Translations under genes and position numbers: made by a program
In this document: positions 8,777-17,729 of the stretch, piece after piece
Layout of the letters: each line of letters begins with the position of its first letter
How positions within the stretch are numbered: the stretch's first letter is position 1
Origin: Verrucomicrobiota bacterium
GTDB lineage: Bacteria; Verrucomicrobiota; Verrucomicrobiia; Verrucomicrobiales; Akkermansiaceae
Length of the DNA: 55,429 nucleotides
Direction of reading: 5' to 3'
Assembly (NCBI GenBank): GCA_026397725.1
Contig: JAPLUI010000190.1
Span: 1-55,429, forward strand
The notes under the pieces: generated by a model
The model's input: only the letters and a program-made list of their open reading frames with translations
Databases searched by the model: none
What the model was told of the DNA's origin: nothing

Positions 8777-11164
8777 ATGCACAGTTGCGAACATTGCGGA
8801 ACGGAATTTGCGGTGAAATCCGCAGCGGCGCGGTATTGCTGCCGGGGTTGCGAGTTGGTGGCCGCATTGATCAAGGAAAACGGGTTCGGGCAGTTCTATG
8901 ACCTCAAGCAAGGGCTGGCGATGGCACCGGTTAGAAGCCGGCCGTTCGAGGAACACGATTTTTCCTGGCTGGCTCCCAAGGTGACCGAGGCTGAGCAAAG
9001 GGCCTTGCACCGGGGTGAGGCGGCACGCCTGGAGCTGACCCTGGAGGGGATCTCCTGCGTGGGTTGTGTGTGGCTGGTGGAAAGGCTGTTTGCGCGGCAT
9101 GGCGGTGCGGTGCGGGCAGTGGCCAATCCATCCAACGGGCGGCTCTATCTGGAATGGATGCCGGAACAATGCGAGCTGGAGCCGTTCTTGCGGGAGCTGT
9201 GTCAATTCGGTTATGTGGCGGCTCCGGCAGGCGCGGTGGGCGGAGCGCATGAGCGGCGTCGCTTGGCGGCACGCATGGGCTTGTGCGGCGCGTTCGCACT
9301 CAACTCGATGGGCTTCACGCTGCCGGGGTACCTGGAGATGCCGGCGGATTTTGAATTTGCGGCGTTGTTCCGGCTGATCGCGTTGCTCTCGGCGACGCTG
9401 TCGATGTTGGTGGGCGGCGGGTATTTCATGGAACGGGCGTGGCGCTCGCTGCGGGCGGGCTCGTTGCATCTCGATTTGCCGATCGCGCTGGGCTTGCTCG
9501 CGGCTTATGCGGGGTCGATCACCGGCTGGGCCTTGCAACAGGAGGGGCTGATGTATTTTGATTTTGTTTCCATCTTCGTGTTTCTGATGCTCGGCGGGCG
9601 GTATCTGCAAACCTCCGCAGTGGATAAAAACCGCCGGCGCTTGGTCAGGCAACAACCGGTGCCGGAGACGGTGCCCCGCTTCGATGGGGACGGCACGCCG
9701 GTGGGACGGGATGCGATCCTGCCAGGACTGAGGTTTTTGTTAGGGCCGGGGCAGGCACTGCCAGTGAGCGCGGTGATGGTGGCGGGGGAAGCGGATTTCT
9801 CCCTCGAGTGGATTCACGGAGAAGCGGAACCGCTGCGCTTTGCCGCCGGATCGAGGCTGCCGGCAGGCGCAATCTTGTTGAGTCGGACCCCGGCGGCAGT
9901 GGAGGCCGGCGAGCGCTGGGAGGACTCGCTGCTGGCAAAGTTGACGGCTCCGCTGGCAGCCGAGCGCGGGTCGCCGGGCTTGGATCGCTTGTTGCGGGTT
10001 TATCTGAGCATGGTCATGGTGCTCGGTGTGGCGGCGCTGGTCCTGTGGTGCTGGCGGGGGGATGGCTTGACGGGTTTGCAGGCAATGATTTCCGTGTTTG
10101 TGGTGTCCTGCCCGTGTGCGCTGGGGGTGGCCATTCCGCTGGCGGATGAGCTGGCGGCCTCCACGATGGAGCGCCTCGGCGTGTACGTGCGGAGCGCCAC
10201 CTTGTGGCCGCGCCTGCGCCGGGTCAGGAAGGTGGTCTTTGACAAAACCGGAACTTTGACCCTGGAGCGACCCATGTTAGAGAATCCCGTCATGGTTTCC
10301 CAATTGGATGATGCCGCCGCGCTGGCCCTCGCCCAACTGACCCGGGGCTCACTGCATCCGGTGGCGCGGGCGCTGCTGGAAGCCTTGGGAACGCGCGGCC
10401 AAAAGCTGCTGGCGCAATGCCCCGGAGCCATGCCGGAGGAGTTTCCGGGACGCGGAGTGGTGCTGACCACTGCGGCCGGTCGCTGGTCGCTGGGCAAAGC
10501 GGGATGGTCCGGCGCCGGCCTGCCGGACAGCTCCGCGGCAACGGCGGGAAGTGAATTGCGGCTGGACGGAAAACCGCTGGCCGCCTTCCGGTTCAGCGAA
10601 GCCCTGCGACCCGGGGTGCGCCCAATGCTCCGGCGGCTGGAACGGCGGGGACTGGCCCTGCATATCCTCTCGGGCGACCACCCGGAAAAAGTGGCCGCAA
10701 TGGCCAAGGCCCTCGGCTTGCCGGACGCCCACGCGCACGGCGGGCTGTCGCCGGAAGAGAAATCCCTATGCGTGAGCATGCTGGGTCGGCAAGACACGCT
10801 CTATTTGGGCGACGGTGCCAATGATGCGCTGGCCTTCGAGGCCGCGCTGGTAACGGGAACGCCCGTGGTGGACCGGAGTTTGCTCGAATCCAAAGCGGAC
10901 TTTTACATCCTGGGCTCAGGGCTCGGCTTCCTGCCACGCCTGTTCGATACGGCAGCCAAACGCTCGGCCGCCGTACGCACGGCATTTGGTTTTGCCCTGG
11001 TCTATAATCTGACCACCGTGGGATTTTCCATGGGGGGACGAATGAGCCCGCTCCTCGCCGCAATCCTGATGCCGCTGAGTTCGATCATGTCGATTTTGAT
11101 CGTCGCGACGATTTTTCGAGCAATTGGTGCGAACAGGGTTGAAAAGTCGGAGAGTCCCCGCTAG
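8777..11164 (+). CDS. CPC-type heavy-metal P1B ATPase (FixI/CcoI- or CtpA-like copper transporter)
   Basis: The chosen start at MHSCEHCG (795 residues) puts a Cys-rich metal-binding module first (CEHCG...CCRGCEL), then an HMA domain whose metal site reads GISCVGC. Multiple membrane helices follow. The transmembrane metal motif CPC is at residues 445-447, the phosphorylation motif DKTGTLT at 489-495, the HP motif in SLHPVARAL, and the hinge GDGAND at 678-683. The N-terminal Cys module plus HMA is the arrangement of FixI/CcoI-type ATPases that load copper into cbb3 oxidase, but no cco/fix genes are visible here, so the substrate is inferred. The sequence after the hinge (TGTPVVDRSLLES) is atypical. 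An in-frame extension back to 8591 overlaps hicB and is rejected. Confidence 0.87.
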   Translation: MHSCEHCGTEFAVKSAAARYCCRGCELVAALIKENGFGQFYDLKQGLAMAPVRSRPFEEHDFSWLAPKVTEAEQRALHRGEAARLELTLEGISCVGCVWLVERLFARHGGAVRAVANPSNGRLYLEWMPEQCELEPFLRELCQFGYVAAPAGAVGGAHERRRLAARMGLCGAFALNSMGFTLPGYLEMPADFEFAALFRLIALLSATLSMLVGGGYFMERAWRSLRAGSLHLDLPIALGLLAAYAGSITGWALQQEGLMYFDFVSIFVFLMLGGRYLQTSAVDKNRRRLVRQQPVPETVPRFDGDGTPVGRDAILPGLRFLLGPGQALPVSAVMVAGEADFSLEWIHGEAEPLRFAAGSRLPAGAILLSRTPAAVEAGERWEDSLLAKLTAPLAAERGSPGLDRLLRVYLSMVMVLGVAALVLWCWRGDGLTGLQAMISVFVVSCPCALGVAIPLADELAASTMERLGVYVRSATLWPRLRRVRKVVFDKTGTLTLERPMLENPVMVSQLDDAAALALAQLTRGSLHPVARALLEALGTRGQKLLAQCPGAMPEEFPGRGVVLTTAAGRWSLGKAGWSGAGLPDSSAATAGSELRLDGKPLAAFRFSEALRPGVRPMLRRLERRGLALHILSGDHPEKVAAMAKALGLPDAHAHGGLSPEEKSLCVSMLGRQDTLYLGDGANDALAFEAALVTGTPVVDRSLLESKADFYILGSGLGFLPRLFDTAAKRSAAVRTAFGFALVYNLTTVGFSMGGRMSPLLAAILMPLSSIMSILIVATIFRAIGANRVEKSESPR

Positions 11165-11194
11165 TTTCCCCGGCCAGGACAATCTGCGACAATC

Positions 11195-12118
11195 ATGCCG
11201 GCTACCATTCAAGCTCACAAATCCTTTGAGAACACGTTGTTTGAACGAATCACTCAATCCGATCGATTCAAGACCTATCAAGATGCCTTTCGCCTCACCA
11301 CCGGACTGCCACTGCGCTTGGTCTCGGCTGATCCGGACAATTGGTGCCTCGACGATCAATCCGTAAACCGCAGTCCGTTTTGCGAGGCGCTCAATCTCTG
11401 CGGCACCGCCAACGACGCCTGTGAGGAAACCAACCGCCGCCTCATGCGAGAAGCGGAAGTCAATGGCCCCTCCACCTGCAATTGTTTTGCCGGTCTCTGC
11501 GCCACCGCCGTGCCCGTCAAAATGGGCATCTCGGTGGTCGGATACTTGAAAACCGGCCAGGTCTTCACCAAAGTGCCGGACGAGACCCAGTTCCGTGAAA
11601 TCCTCGGCTCGCTGGGACGCAAGACTCTCAGCGAGTCCGCCATCGCCCATCTCAAGAAAGCCTACCTGAACACCCGTGCCGTCGAGCCGCAACGCTATGA
11701 AGGCATGGTCACCCTGCTGCAAACCTTCGCCGAGCAACTCAGCGAGTATGTGGAATCGCTCGCCATCATCGAGGAAGGCAGCGAGCCGGCCGCCATTGCC
11801 AGAGCCCGCAAATTCATCCACTCCAATGTCGATCAGCCGCTGCCCCTGGGCCATGTGGCTCGCGAAGCAGGCTTGAGCGAATCCCATTTCTGCCGCCTGT
11901 TCAAAGAATCCACCGGACTGACCCTCACCGACTACGTGAACCGCTGCCGGATCGATTGGGCGAAGCGGGAACTGTTGCGCCCCGTGGTTAGAATCTCGGA
12001 GATCGCCTTCCTCGTCGGGTACCAATCATTGTCACAGTTCAACCGGAGCTTCGCCCGGATTGTGGGTTTCTCTCCCACCCAATTCCGGCGGAACCGTTTC
12101 AATCGTGCCGCCTCCTAG
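11195..12118 (+). CDS. AraC-family transcriptional regulator with PocR sensory domain
   Basis: The 307-residue product has an N-terminal PocR-type ligand domain (about residues 15-150) marked by FCEALNLCGTANDACEETN and CNCFAGLCATAVPV, a cysteine-rich pattern. A linker helix follows, then a C-terminal AraC double HTH (about 195-305): PLGHVAREAGLSESHFCRLF and ISEIAFLVGYQSLSQFNRSF. PocR domains sense small organic molecules in other bacteria (for example propanediol control); the ligand here is unknown. The gene begins 30 bp after the ATPase and 70 bp before the kinase, all on the plus strand, but no functional link is evident. Confidence 0.85.
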   Translation: MPATIQAHKSFENTLFERITQSDRFKTYQDAFRLTTGLPLRLVSADPDNWCLDDQSVNRSPFCEALNLCGTANDACEETNRRLMREAEVNGPSTCNCFAGLCATAVPVKMGISVVGYLKTGQVFTKVPDETQFREILGSLGRKTLSESAIAHLKKAYLNTRAVEPQRYEGMVTLLQTFAEQLSEYVESLAIIEEGSEPAAIARARKFIHSNVDQPLPLGHVAREAGLSESHFCRLFKESTGLTLTDYVNRCRIDWAKRELLRPVVRISEIAFLVGYQSLSQFNRSFARIVGFSPTQFRRNRFNRAAS

Positions 12119-12188
12119 TTGGCTTTGCGCGCTTGCCGCCGCTGGCCAACCCCCCCCGCCCTCCACTCCACTCCACTTCACCCAGCCC

Positions 12189-14825
12189 ATGGAAGCACGC
12201 TACGAAATCCGGGAGAAAATCGGCCAAGGTGGCATGGGTTCGGTGTACCGGGCGTTTGACACCCGGATGAACCGCGAGGTCGCCATCAAGCGCATCCGCC
12301 AAGAGGGGGAAGACGATGTCCGCCGCGAAGCCTCACAGCAAATCGTCAAGGAAGCCGGCGCGCTGGCATCCTTGCAACATCCGCACATCGTCACCGTGTA
12401 CGACGTGGGCGCGGATGAGGAAGGGCCCTATGTCGTGATGGAATTGATCAGCGGCAAGACCCTGGATGAACTCATCGAACGCGCGCCGCTGACCTGGCCG
12501 GACTTTCGCGAACTCGCCCTCCAAACCCACGAAGCCCTCATCGCCGCTCAGGAAATGGGCCTGGTCCATTGCGACCTCAAACCCGGCAACCTGATGCTCA
12601 CCTGGCTGCCATCCGGCAAGTTCCAGGTGAAAATCGTCGATTTCGGGCTGGCCAAACTCGCCCAGGCCGCCACGCTCGATCATCTGGAAACCGCGGACTC
12701 GGTCTTTGGTTCGATTTACTTCATGTGTCCCGAGCAATTCGAGCGTGTCGAACTGGATGCACGGGCCGACATGTATTCCATCGGCTGCGTTTTCTATCAC
12801 GCGCTCAGCGGGATCTATCCATTCAATGGCGACACCGGGATGGAGGTCATGACCGCGCACTTGCACCACCAGGTCACCCCGTTGCAGGAGGTGCGGCCGG
12901 ACATCCCCCGCTGGGCATGCGATTGGGTGATGTGGCACCTCAACCGGCTCGCCTCGGATCGCCCGCCAAACGCCCGCGACGCCCTGAAGGTGTTTCTTCA
13001 GAACGACAACTTCCCATCCCAAGCCATGAGTACCGGACCCATCCCACCCGCCCCGGAAAAACCAGCGCGCCCCCGCCTGATCATCCCCGGAGCCGCTCCT
13101 CAACCCGCTGCCAAGTCACCTGCGCCTGCCATCCCGAAATCCGCCATTCCCGAGCCCCCGCGCACCCAATCCGCACCCCAGTCGCTGGTCCCACCAGCCG
13201 GTTCCAAACCAAGCGTGCATTCTTCACCCCACCCGGAGCCCGCGCCTGCCCCGCCACCGCCGCCACCGCCGCCGGTCATGCCATCCGCGCCTGCCGCCGC
13301 GCCGGTGTCGGCATCGCGCTTGGCACCTGGTGGCAAGCCAGCCACCGCCTTGGCACCGCAAGCCTCCCCGGCACTCACCCCGGCCCGCGCCGCGCTCGCT
13401 GCCGCCCGCCCGGCACCTGCCGATGCGCCAGGCGGCGCCCCCATCACTCAAGCGAATACCGTCCAGCCGTACGCGTACAAGAAGCCGGTGCTTAGCAACG
13501 GGGCCAAGGTCGCCATCGCCGTCATTCTGGCCCTTCTCGTCGTGCTGTTGACCATGGCCATCGTTGGCAAAATGGACACCAACAAACGCTTCGTGGCATA
13601 CAACCGGCTGGTGAAGATAGCCGCTGAAGAGGACGCCAAGGATATCCCGCCCAGTCAGAAATCCGTCCCGGTCACCAAGGGCGATCTGGAAGTCCTCCTC
13701 AACGCCGCCGTGGACGTGGGAGCCAACAAAGCACGCGTGACCATTTTGCACGCCCTGTGGTGGGCCAAAGCCACCGATGGCTCCAATGTGGACGCCAAAA
13801 TCGCCGAGTTCGCCACCAAACAGATGATGGCCGACGACATCCGCGTCAGCCTCATCCGCGACGTTTTGCGCAAGCGCAATAACCCCGCCGTCGTCCCCAT
13901 CCTCATGGAGTTCTGCCGTTCCACCAATGACACCAATGCCGCCATCGCGGCCATCCAGGCCTGCCGCTTCATGGCCACCGACAGCGACTTCCCGAAATTC
14001 CTCGATATCGTCGAGTTCAATTCCGATCTCAACATCCGTAAGGCCGCCGAGGAAAATGCCGGGGAAATCCTCAAGAAATCACCCGCCCGCGAAGCCCTCG
14101 GCGCCAAAACCGCCGCCTCCCTCGCCAGCGCCACCGATGACGAAGTCAGGTATTCGCTCATTCGTCTGTTAGGATACGCCGGAGGTTCCAAAGCCGCTGA
14201 CCTCGTCAAGAAGTCACTCGCCTCCTCCAGCAAGAAAGAGCAACTCGCCGCTGCCACCGCACTCGGAACCTGGCCAGACGACACCCTGTTTGAAACGCTC
14301 ATGAAGCACCTCGGGGCGGTGACCGACGGACAACTGCGTCCGGGGATCTTTGATGCCGGTTACCGCTTCCTCTCCAACCCGGACCGCAAGCGCTCCTCTG
14401 ATGCCAGCGAGGACTCTTGGAAACTGCTCGCCCGCAATGCCAAGAGCCGGGCCGAACAGGAAACCGTCATCCGCGGCTTGGCTAACAATGAAACCGACGA
14501 ATGGGCCGCCTCGATCATCGAGTATTTCATCGATGGCTCCAAGGATGACAATGTCATTGACCTCGCCGGTAAAGCTCTCGACCACATGCGCGAACGTGCC
14601 CGCCTCAAAGAGGGAACTGACAACTCCGACAAGGACGCCCCAGACAAGGACACCAAGAAAGACGCCAACAAGAACGCCAACAAGGACATCAAGAAAGACG
14701 CCGACAAGGACGCCGACAAGGACGCCGACAAGGATCCCGACAAGGATCCCGACAAGGATCCCGACAAGGATCCCGACAAGGATCCCGACAAGGATCCCGA
14801 CAATGATCCCGACCAGGACCAATGA
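12189..14825 (+). CDS. Membrane-anchored Ser/Thr protein kinase with HEAT-like repeats and Asp/Lys repeat tail
   Basis: The 878-residue product starts at MEARYEIREKIGQGGMGSVY, so the glycine loop is at 12-17 and the ATP lysine is K34 (VAIK). The catalytic loop is HCDLKPGN (127-134; Cys replaces the usual Arg of HRD), with DFGLAK as metal-binding segment. The kinase ends near 275 and a Pro/Ala-rich linker runs to about 430. One membrane helix (about 441-461) is followed by an extracytoplasmic region of paired helices resembling HEAT repeats (YSLIRLLGYAGGSKAADLV, DEWAASIIEYF). The last about 65 residues are DKDA/DKDP repeats. The missing HRD arginine suggests an RD-independent active kinase. 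Its position before the T6SS cluster makes it a candidate PpkA-like regulator, but PpkA-type accessory genes (tagQRST, fha) are not visible. Confidence 0.85.
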   Translation: MEARYEIREKIGQGGMGSVYRAFDTRMNREVAIKRIRQEGEDDVRREASQQIVKEAGALASLQHPHIVTVYDVGADEEGPYVVMELISGKTLDELIERAPLTWPDFRELALQTHEALIAAQEMGLVHCDLKPGNLMLTWLPSGKFQVKIVDFGLAKLAQAATLDHLETADSVFGSIYFMCPEQFERVELDARADMYSIGCVFYHALSGIYPFNGDTGMEVMTAHLHHQVTPLQEVRPDIPRWACDWVMWHLNRLASDRPPNARDALKVFLQNDNFPSQAMSTGPIPPAPEKPARPRLIIPGAAPQPAAKSPAPAIPKSAIPEPPRTQSAPQSLVPPAGSKPSVHSSPHPEPAPAPPPPPPPPVMPSAPAAAPVSASRLAPGGKPATALAPQASPALTPARAALAAARPAPADAPGGAPITQANTVQPYAYKKPVLSNGAKVAIAVILALLVVLLTMAIVGKMDTNKRFVAYNRLVKIAAEEDAKDIPPSQKSVPVTKGDLEVLLNAAVDVGANKARVTILHALWWAKATDGSNVDAKIAEFATKQMMADDIRVSLIRDVLRKRNNPAVVPILMEFCRSTNDTNAAIAAIQACRFMATDSDFPKFLDIVEFNSDLNIRKAAEENAGEILKKSPAREALGAKTAASLASATDDEVRYSLIRLLGYAGGSKAADLVKKSLASSSKKEQLAAATALGTWPDDTLFETLMKHLGAVTDGQLRPGIFDAGYRFLSNPDRKRSSDASEDSWKLLARNAKSRAEQETVIRGLANNETDEWAASIIEYFIDGSKDDNVIDLAGKALDHMRERARLKEGTDNSDKDAPDKDTKKDANKNANKDIKKDADKDADKDADKDPDKDPDKDPDKDPDKDPDKDPDNDPDQDQ
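14620..14822 (+). repeat. In-frame 12-bp tandem repeats (GACAAGGATCCC type)
   Basis: The 3' end of the kinase gene is built from repeated units, first GACAAGGACGCC-like and then at least six near-identical GACAAGGATCCC units, encoding alternating D-K-D-A and D-K-D-P. Such arrays expand and contract by slippage. The acidic DxD periodicity could bind divalent metal, which is inference. Confidence 0.8.
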
Positions 14826-14877
14826 GATGGTGCTGCGCATCACGCATTGTGAAAAGCCCTCGTCAAATCGCATCCGA

Positions 14878-14904
14878 AAAATCCGCGCAATCCGCGTAAT
14901 CTCA
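14878..14904. repeat. Degenerate AATCCGCG(T/C)AATC intergenic repeat
   Basis: AATCCGCGCAATCCGCGTAA lies between the kinase and ppk2. It is the reverse-complement type of the CCACGGATTACGCGGAT stretch at 21500, so the same short repeat family occurs twice. The remainder of 14826-15030 is non-coding and AT-richer, and presumably holds the ppk2 promoter. Confidence 0.4.
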
Positions 14905-15030
14905 AAGAACCGGATGCAAATCTATCAAATCTATAAATACAAGGACTGACCCGAACATTTTTCTTGCAGTACAGGCATTTTTCCAACATCTTTCTCGAGT
15001 GCTCCATAGCCAGAGCCACCTCAAGCCGCC

Positions 15031-15846
15031 ATGCATGCCAGCCCCCACAGCAATGCCCAGGCTAACAAGTTGAAGCGCGGGCTTTACGACGAGAAGCTCG
15101 CCGAGCTGCATCTGGAGCTGGTCAAGATGCAGTATTGGATCAAGGAGACCGGCCAGAAGCTAGTCGTGATCTTCGAGGGCCGGGATGCCGCAGGCAAAGG
15201 CGGGGCCATCAAGTGCGTCACCGAGCCGCTCAATCCACGCGGTTGCCGGATCGTCGCCCTGGGCACGCCGTCCGACCGCGAAAAAACCCAGTGGTTTTTC
15301 CAGCGCTACATCGCCCATCTCCCCGCTGCCGGCGAGATCGTCATCTTCGACCGCAGTTGGTACAACCGGGCCGGCGTCGAATACGTGATGGGCTTCTGCA
15401 GCCAGGACGAATACACCGAGTTCATGCGGGCCTGCCCCGAGTTTGAGCGGATGCTGGTGCGCTCGGGGATCATCCTGATGAAATACTGGTTTTCGGTCAG
15501 CGATGAGGAACAGGAGCGGCGCTTCGTAGAACGGGCCGGCAACCCGGCGCGGCGCTGGAAGCTCAGCCCGATGGACCTGCAATCCATGGACAAATGGGCG
15601 GACTACTCCCGGGCCAAGGACGAGATGTTCCGCCACACCGACATCAAGCAGGCCCCATGGTGGACCGTGGAAGCCGACGACAAGCGCCGCGCCCGCCTCA
15701 ACTGCATCGCCCACCTCCTCAGCTCGGTCCCCTATCAGGACATGACCCCGCCGCCGCTCGAACTCCCCCACCGCCACCGCCCCGATGACGGCTACGTCCG
15801 CCCGCCCCGCTCGGAGCAAAGCTATGTCCCCCAGATTGACATCTGA
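15031..15846 (+). CDS. ppk2: Polyphosphate kinase 2 family protein
   Basis: The 271-residue product carries the PPK2 hallmarks: Walker A GRDAAGKGG (residues 50-58, lysine 56), a lid region RGCRIVALGTPSDREKTQWF, the Walker B / catalytic stretch IVIFDRSWYNRAGVEYVMGF, and a second lid KLSPMDLQSMDKWADYSRA. Length and motif spacing match single-domain class I-type PPK2 enzymes, which transfer phosphate between polyphosphate and nucleoside diphosphates in the cytoplasm. It stands alone between the kinase and the PAAR gene. Alternative start codons close to the ATG at 15031 are not obvious. Nucleotide preference cannot be read from the sequence. Confidence 0.92.
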   Translation: MHASPHSNAQANKLKRGLYDEKLAELHLELVKMQYWIKETGQKLVVIFEGRDAAGKGGAIKCVTEPLNPRGCRIVALGTPSDREKTQWFFQRYIAHLPAAGEIVIFDRSWYNRAGVEYVMGFCSQDEYTEFMRACPEFERMLVRSGIILMKYWFSVSDEEQERRFVERAGNPARRWKLSPMDLQSMDKWADYSRAKDEMFRHTDIKQAPWWTVEADDKRRARLNCIAHLLSSVPYQDMTPPPLELPHRHRPDDGYVRPPRSEQSYVPQIDI

Positions 15847-15867
15847 AAAACCTCCGCCTCCCCACTT

Positions 15868-15898
15868 CTTCCTAATAACCAATATCCAATAACTGATA
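15868..15898. repeat. AT-rich TAATAACCAATATCCAATAAC intergenic element
   Basis: A short AT-rich island with near-repeats (AATAACCAATATCC / AATAACTGATAAC) sits between ppk2 and the PAAR gene. Its composition contrasts sharply with the flanking genes. I see it as an intergenic repeat or promoter-bearing spacer; no function can be assigned. Confidence 0.3.
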
Positions 15899-15912
15899 AC
15901 TCTTCCCCACCC

Positions 15913-16212
15913 ATGCCCCTCGCCGCCCGTATCACTGACATGCACGTCTGCCCGATGGTCACCCCGGGCACGCCGCCGATCCCCCATGTCGGCGGCCCCA
16001 TCTCCGGCCCCTGCGTGCCAAACGTCCTCATCGGCTTCATGCCCGCCGCCACCATCGGTGACATGTGCGTCTGCGTCGGCCCGCCAGACGTCATCGTCAA
16101 GGGCTCCGCCACCGTCATGATCGGCGGCAAACCCGCCGCTAGAATGGGCGACTCCACCGCCCACGGCGGCACCATCGTCATCGGCTTCCCGACGGTTATG
16201 ATTGGGGGGTGA
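15913..16212 (+). CDS. PAAR-domain T6SS spike tip protein
   Basis: The 99-residue protein is a single PAAR domain: ARITDMHVCPMVTPGTPPIP then HVGGPISGPCVPNVLIG, and the second half MIGGKPAARMGDSTAHGG with the PAAR tetrad present. Conserved His and Cys residues (H15, C17, H84) are candidates for the zinc site at the tip. The family caps the VgrG trimer and recruits effectors. No toxin extension is attached, so cargo is presumably encoded by the genes just downstream (gaps 15 and 2 bp). It is the first gene of a plus-strand cargo module upstream of the main T6SS operon. Confidence 0.9.
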   Translation: MPLAARITDMHVCPMVTPGTPPIPHVGGPISGPCVPNVLIGFMPAATIGDMCVCVGPPDVIVKGSATVMIGGKPAARMGDSTAHGGTIVIGFPTVMIGG

Positions 16213-16227
16213 AAACACGACCAAGTC

Positions 16228-16575
16228 ATGCTGCGTATCCGCCAAACCCAAACCGACGCGCTCAAGGAGCAGGTCTATCTTGATTTCATCAAGAGGCTCG
16301 ATGCCTATTTGCAGTCGGAGGTTCCCGAGCACCGGAATATCCCGCAGGATGAGCGATACCAACTGATTGACGCTCTTATTACCATCGCGGGTTCTTACGG
16401 CTTGGAAACCGAAGAACATGCCTCGATCTACGTTCTGTCCGCGTGGCTGTGTGGTTTCGATTTCGACGAACGCAATCCGGATGTCGCGACCCGTCTCGGC
16501 AATGCCAACTACACCGCCGACGAGAAATCCGAGTGGCTAACCGCTTGGCTTGAAGGCCAGGCCAAACCGTCCTGA
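16228..16575 (+). CDS. Small T6SS cargo-associated protein (putative adaptor)
   Basis: The 115-residue soluble protein of mostly helical character is of unknown function. Its pattern (LRIRQTQTDALKEQVYLDF...PEHRNI...AGSYGLETEEHASIYVLSAW then GFDFDE) is shared, at low identity, with the 122-residue product of 20560-20928. Both begin with a [LF]RI.. strand followed by xQxxxxxxL, have an F/E-x-x-R/R-L segment, a P-E turn, an A-x-x-[YC]-G-[LI] motif and end in a G-x-x-F step. Each of the two sits directly upstream of a candidate effector, so I infer an effector-loading adaptor or chaperone. The gap to the downstream effector is 2 bp, arguing for coupled translation. Confidence 0.6.
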   Translation: MLRIRQTQTDALKEQVYLDFIKRLDAYLQSEVPEHRNIPQDERYQLIDALITIAGSYGLETEEHASIYVLSAWLCGFDFDERNPDVATRLGNANYTADEKSEWLTAWLEGQAKPS

Positions 16576-16577
16576 CG

Positions 16578-17729
16578 ATGGGGTTTGCCTTTCCAAAACT
16601 CGATGTAGGGGCCAAGTTGGCTCAGGCGCGCGCTTTCACCCAGCAGATGGCTGCCAAGGCGGTGGATGCCGCCCAAGCCGCAGGTGCCAAGGTCCAGCAG
16701 GCGGTCAAACAGGCCGCCAACCAAGCGTCCCAAGCAGCTCATACCGCTGCGGTTGCAACCCAACAAGCCGCACAGAAGGCAGCGGCACAAGCACAGCAAG
16801 CCGCCCAAGCCGCCAAACAAGCGATCAAAACCCAGGTTATTCCCGCCGCACAAAAGGCGGCCACCCAGGCAGCCAAGACCTTCCAAGCAATCGCGAACCG
16901 CACCAAAGAGCAGGGGAGGAAGGCGGTGACAGGCATCAAGAAGATCGCCAGCGCCACGCGGAAAGTTGCCGATGAGAAGGTATTGTGCCCACTTCAAAAG
17001 ACCTATGCCAAGGGCCGCGAAAACGCCAAGGCGGCGAACAAGGAGAAGGCGAAGTGGAGTGTCGAGCCGCCCAGCCCGGACATGTTTGACCCGGCGGCTG
17101 GGCGTGCCGGCATTGGGGCATCCGTCAAAGTCGAGAAAGCCAAATCTTTCCTCAAATACGGCGACGAAGACAATTTCGTCAAAATCGGGAATGCAAAAGC
17201 GAGTGCCGCTGCCGGGTATGAATATGATCCGCTGGAAAAGTCGCACACCGTCTCGGTGGTCAAGGTGGAAGCCGGAGTCTCGGCAATCGAGGTCCAGCAC
17301 AAAGGAAAGCATGCGGGCGGACTGTTGGAGCACGAAGTGGCGGCTGAAGCCCTTGCCGCGAAGGTCGCCGCAGAGGCGTCCGTCAAGGTCGATGCCAAAG
17401 GCTTCGAGGCGAAAGCCCAGGCGGGTGCCCAGGCAACCCTGGTTAAGGCCAGTGGCAAGGGCTACCTGAGCCTCACCCCCAAGACCATTTACGAAAACAC
17501 CATCGGCAAAGCCGTCAATTTCATCTCGCCCGGCTCCAAGTACGCCAAGGTCAGTGACAAATGGGACCACGGCGTTGTCTTGGGCGCGGCGGGAGAAATC
17601 GGCATCGGAGCAGCCGCCAAGGCTGAGGCGGCCATTGGCAGAATCGATGGCGTATGGGGTGCCACTGCTGGCGTGACGGCCGGTGCCGGACCCATGGCCG
17701 GAGTCAAATTCTTCTTAGGAATCAAATGA
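16578..17729 (+). CDS. Candidate T6SS effector with Ala/Gln-rich coiled-coil N-terminus
   Basis: The 383-residue product has no recognised domain. Residues about 10-130 are a long amphipathic Ala/Gln/Lys-rich helix (repeats such as QAAQKAAAQAQQAAQAAK). About 150-300 contains alternating, strand-like segments (ASVKVDAKGFEAKAQAG), and the last 50 residues are Gly/Ala-rich and hydrophobic (GVWGATAGVTAGAGPMAGVK). There is no signal peptide. Its place behind a PAAR gene and a small adaptor-like gene, and before a DUF1795-like gene, makes it the likely cargo of this module. The glycine-rich hydrophobic end hints at membrane insertion or pore formation, but that is a guess; no catalytic motif is visible. 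Confidence 0.6.
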   Translation: MGFAFPKLDVGAKLAQARAFTQQMAAKAVDAAQAAGAKVQQAVKQAANQASQAAHTAAVATQQAAQKAAAQAQQAAQAAKQAIKTQVIPAAQKAATQAAKTFQAIANRTKEQGRKAVTGIKKIASATRKVADEKVLCPLQKTYAKGRENAKAANKEKAKWSVEPPSPDMFDPAAGRAGIGASVKVEKAKSFLKYGDEDNFVKIGNAKASAAAGYEYDPLEKSHTVSVVKVEAGVSAIEVQHKGKHAGGLLEHEVAAEALAAKVAAEASVKVDAKGFEAKAQAGAQATLVKASGKGYLSLTPKTIYENTIGKAVNFISPGSKYAKVSDKWDHGVVLGAAGEIGIGAAAKAEAAIGRIDGVWGATAGVTAGAGPMAGVKFFLGIK

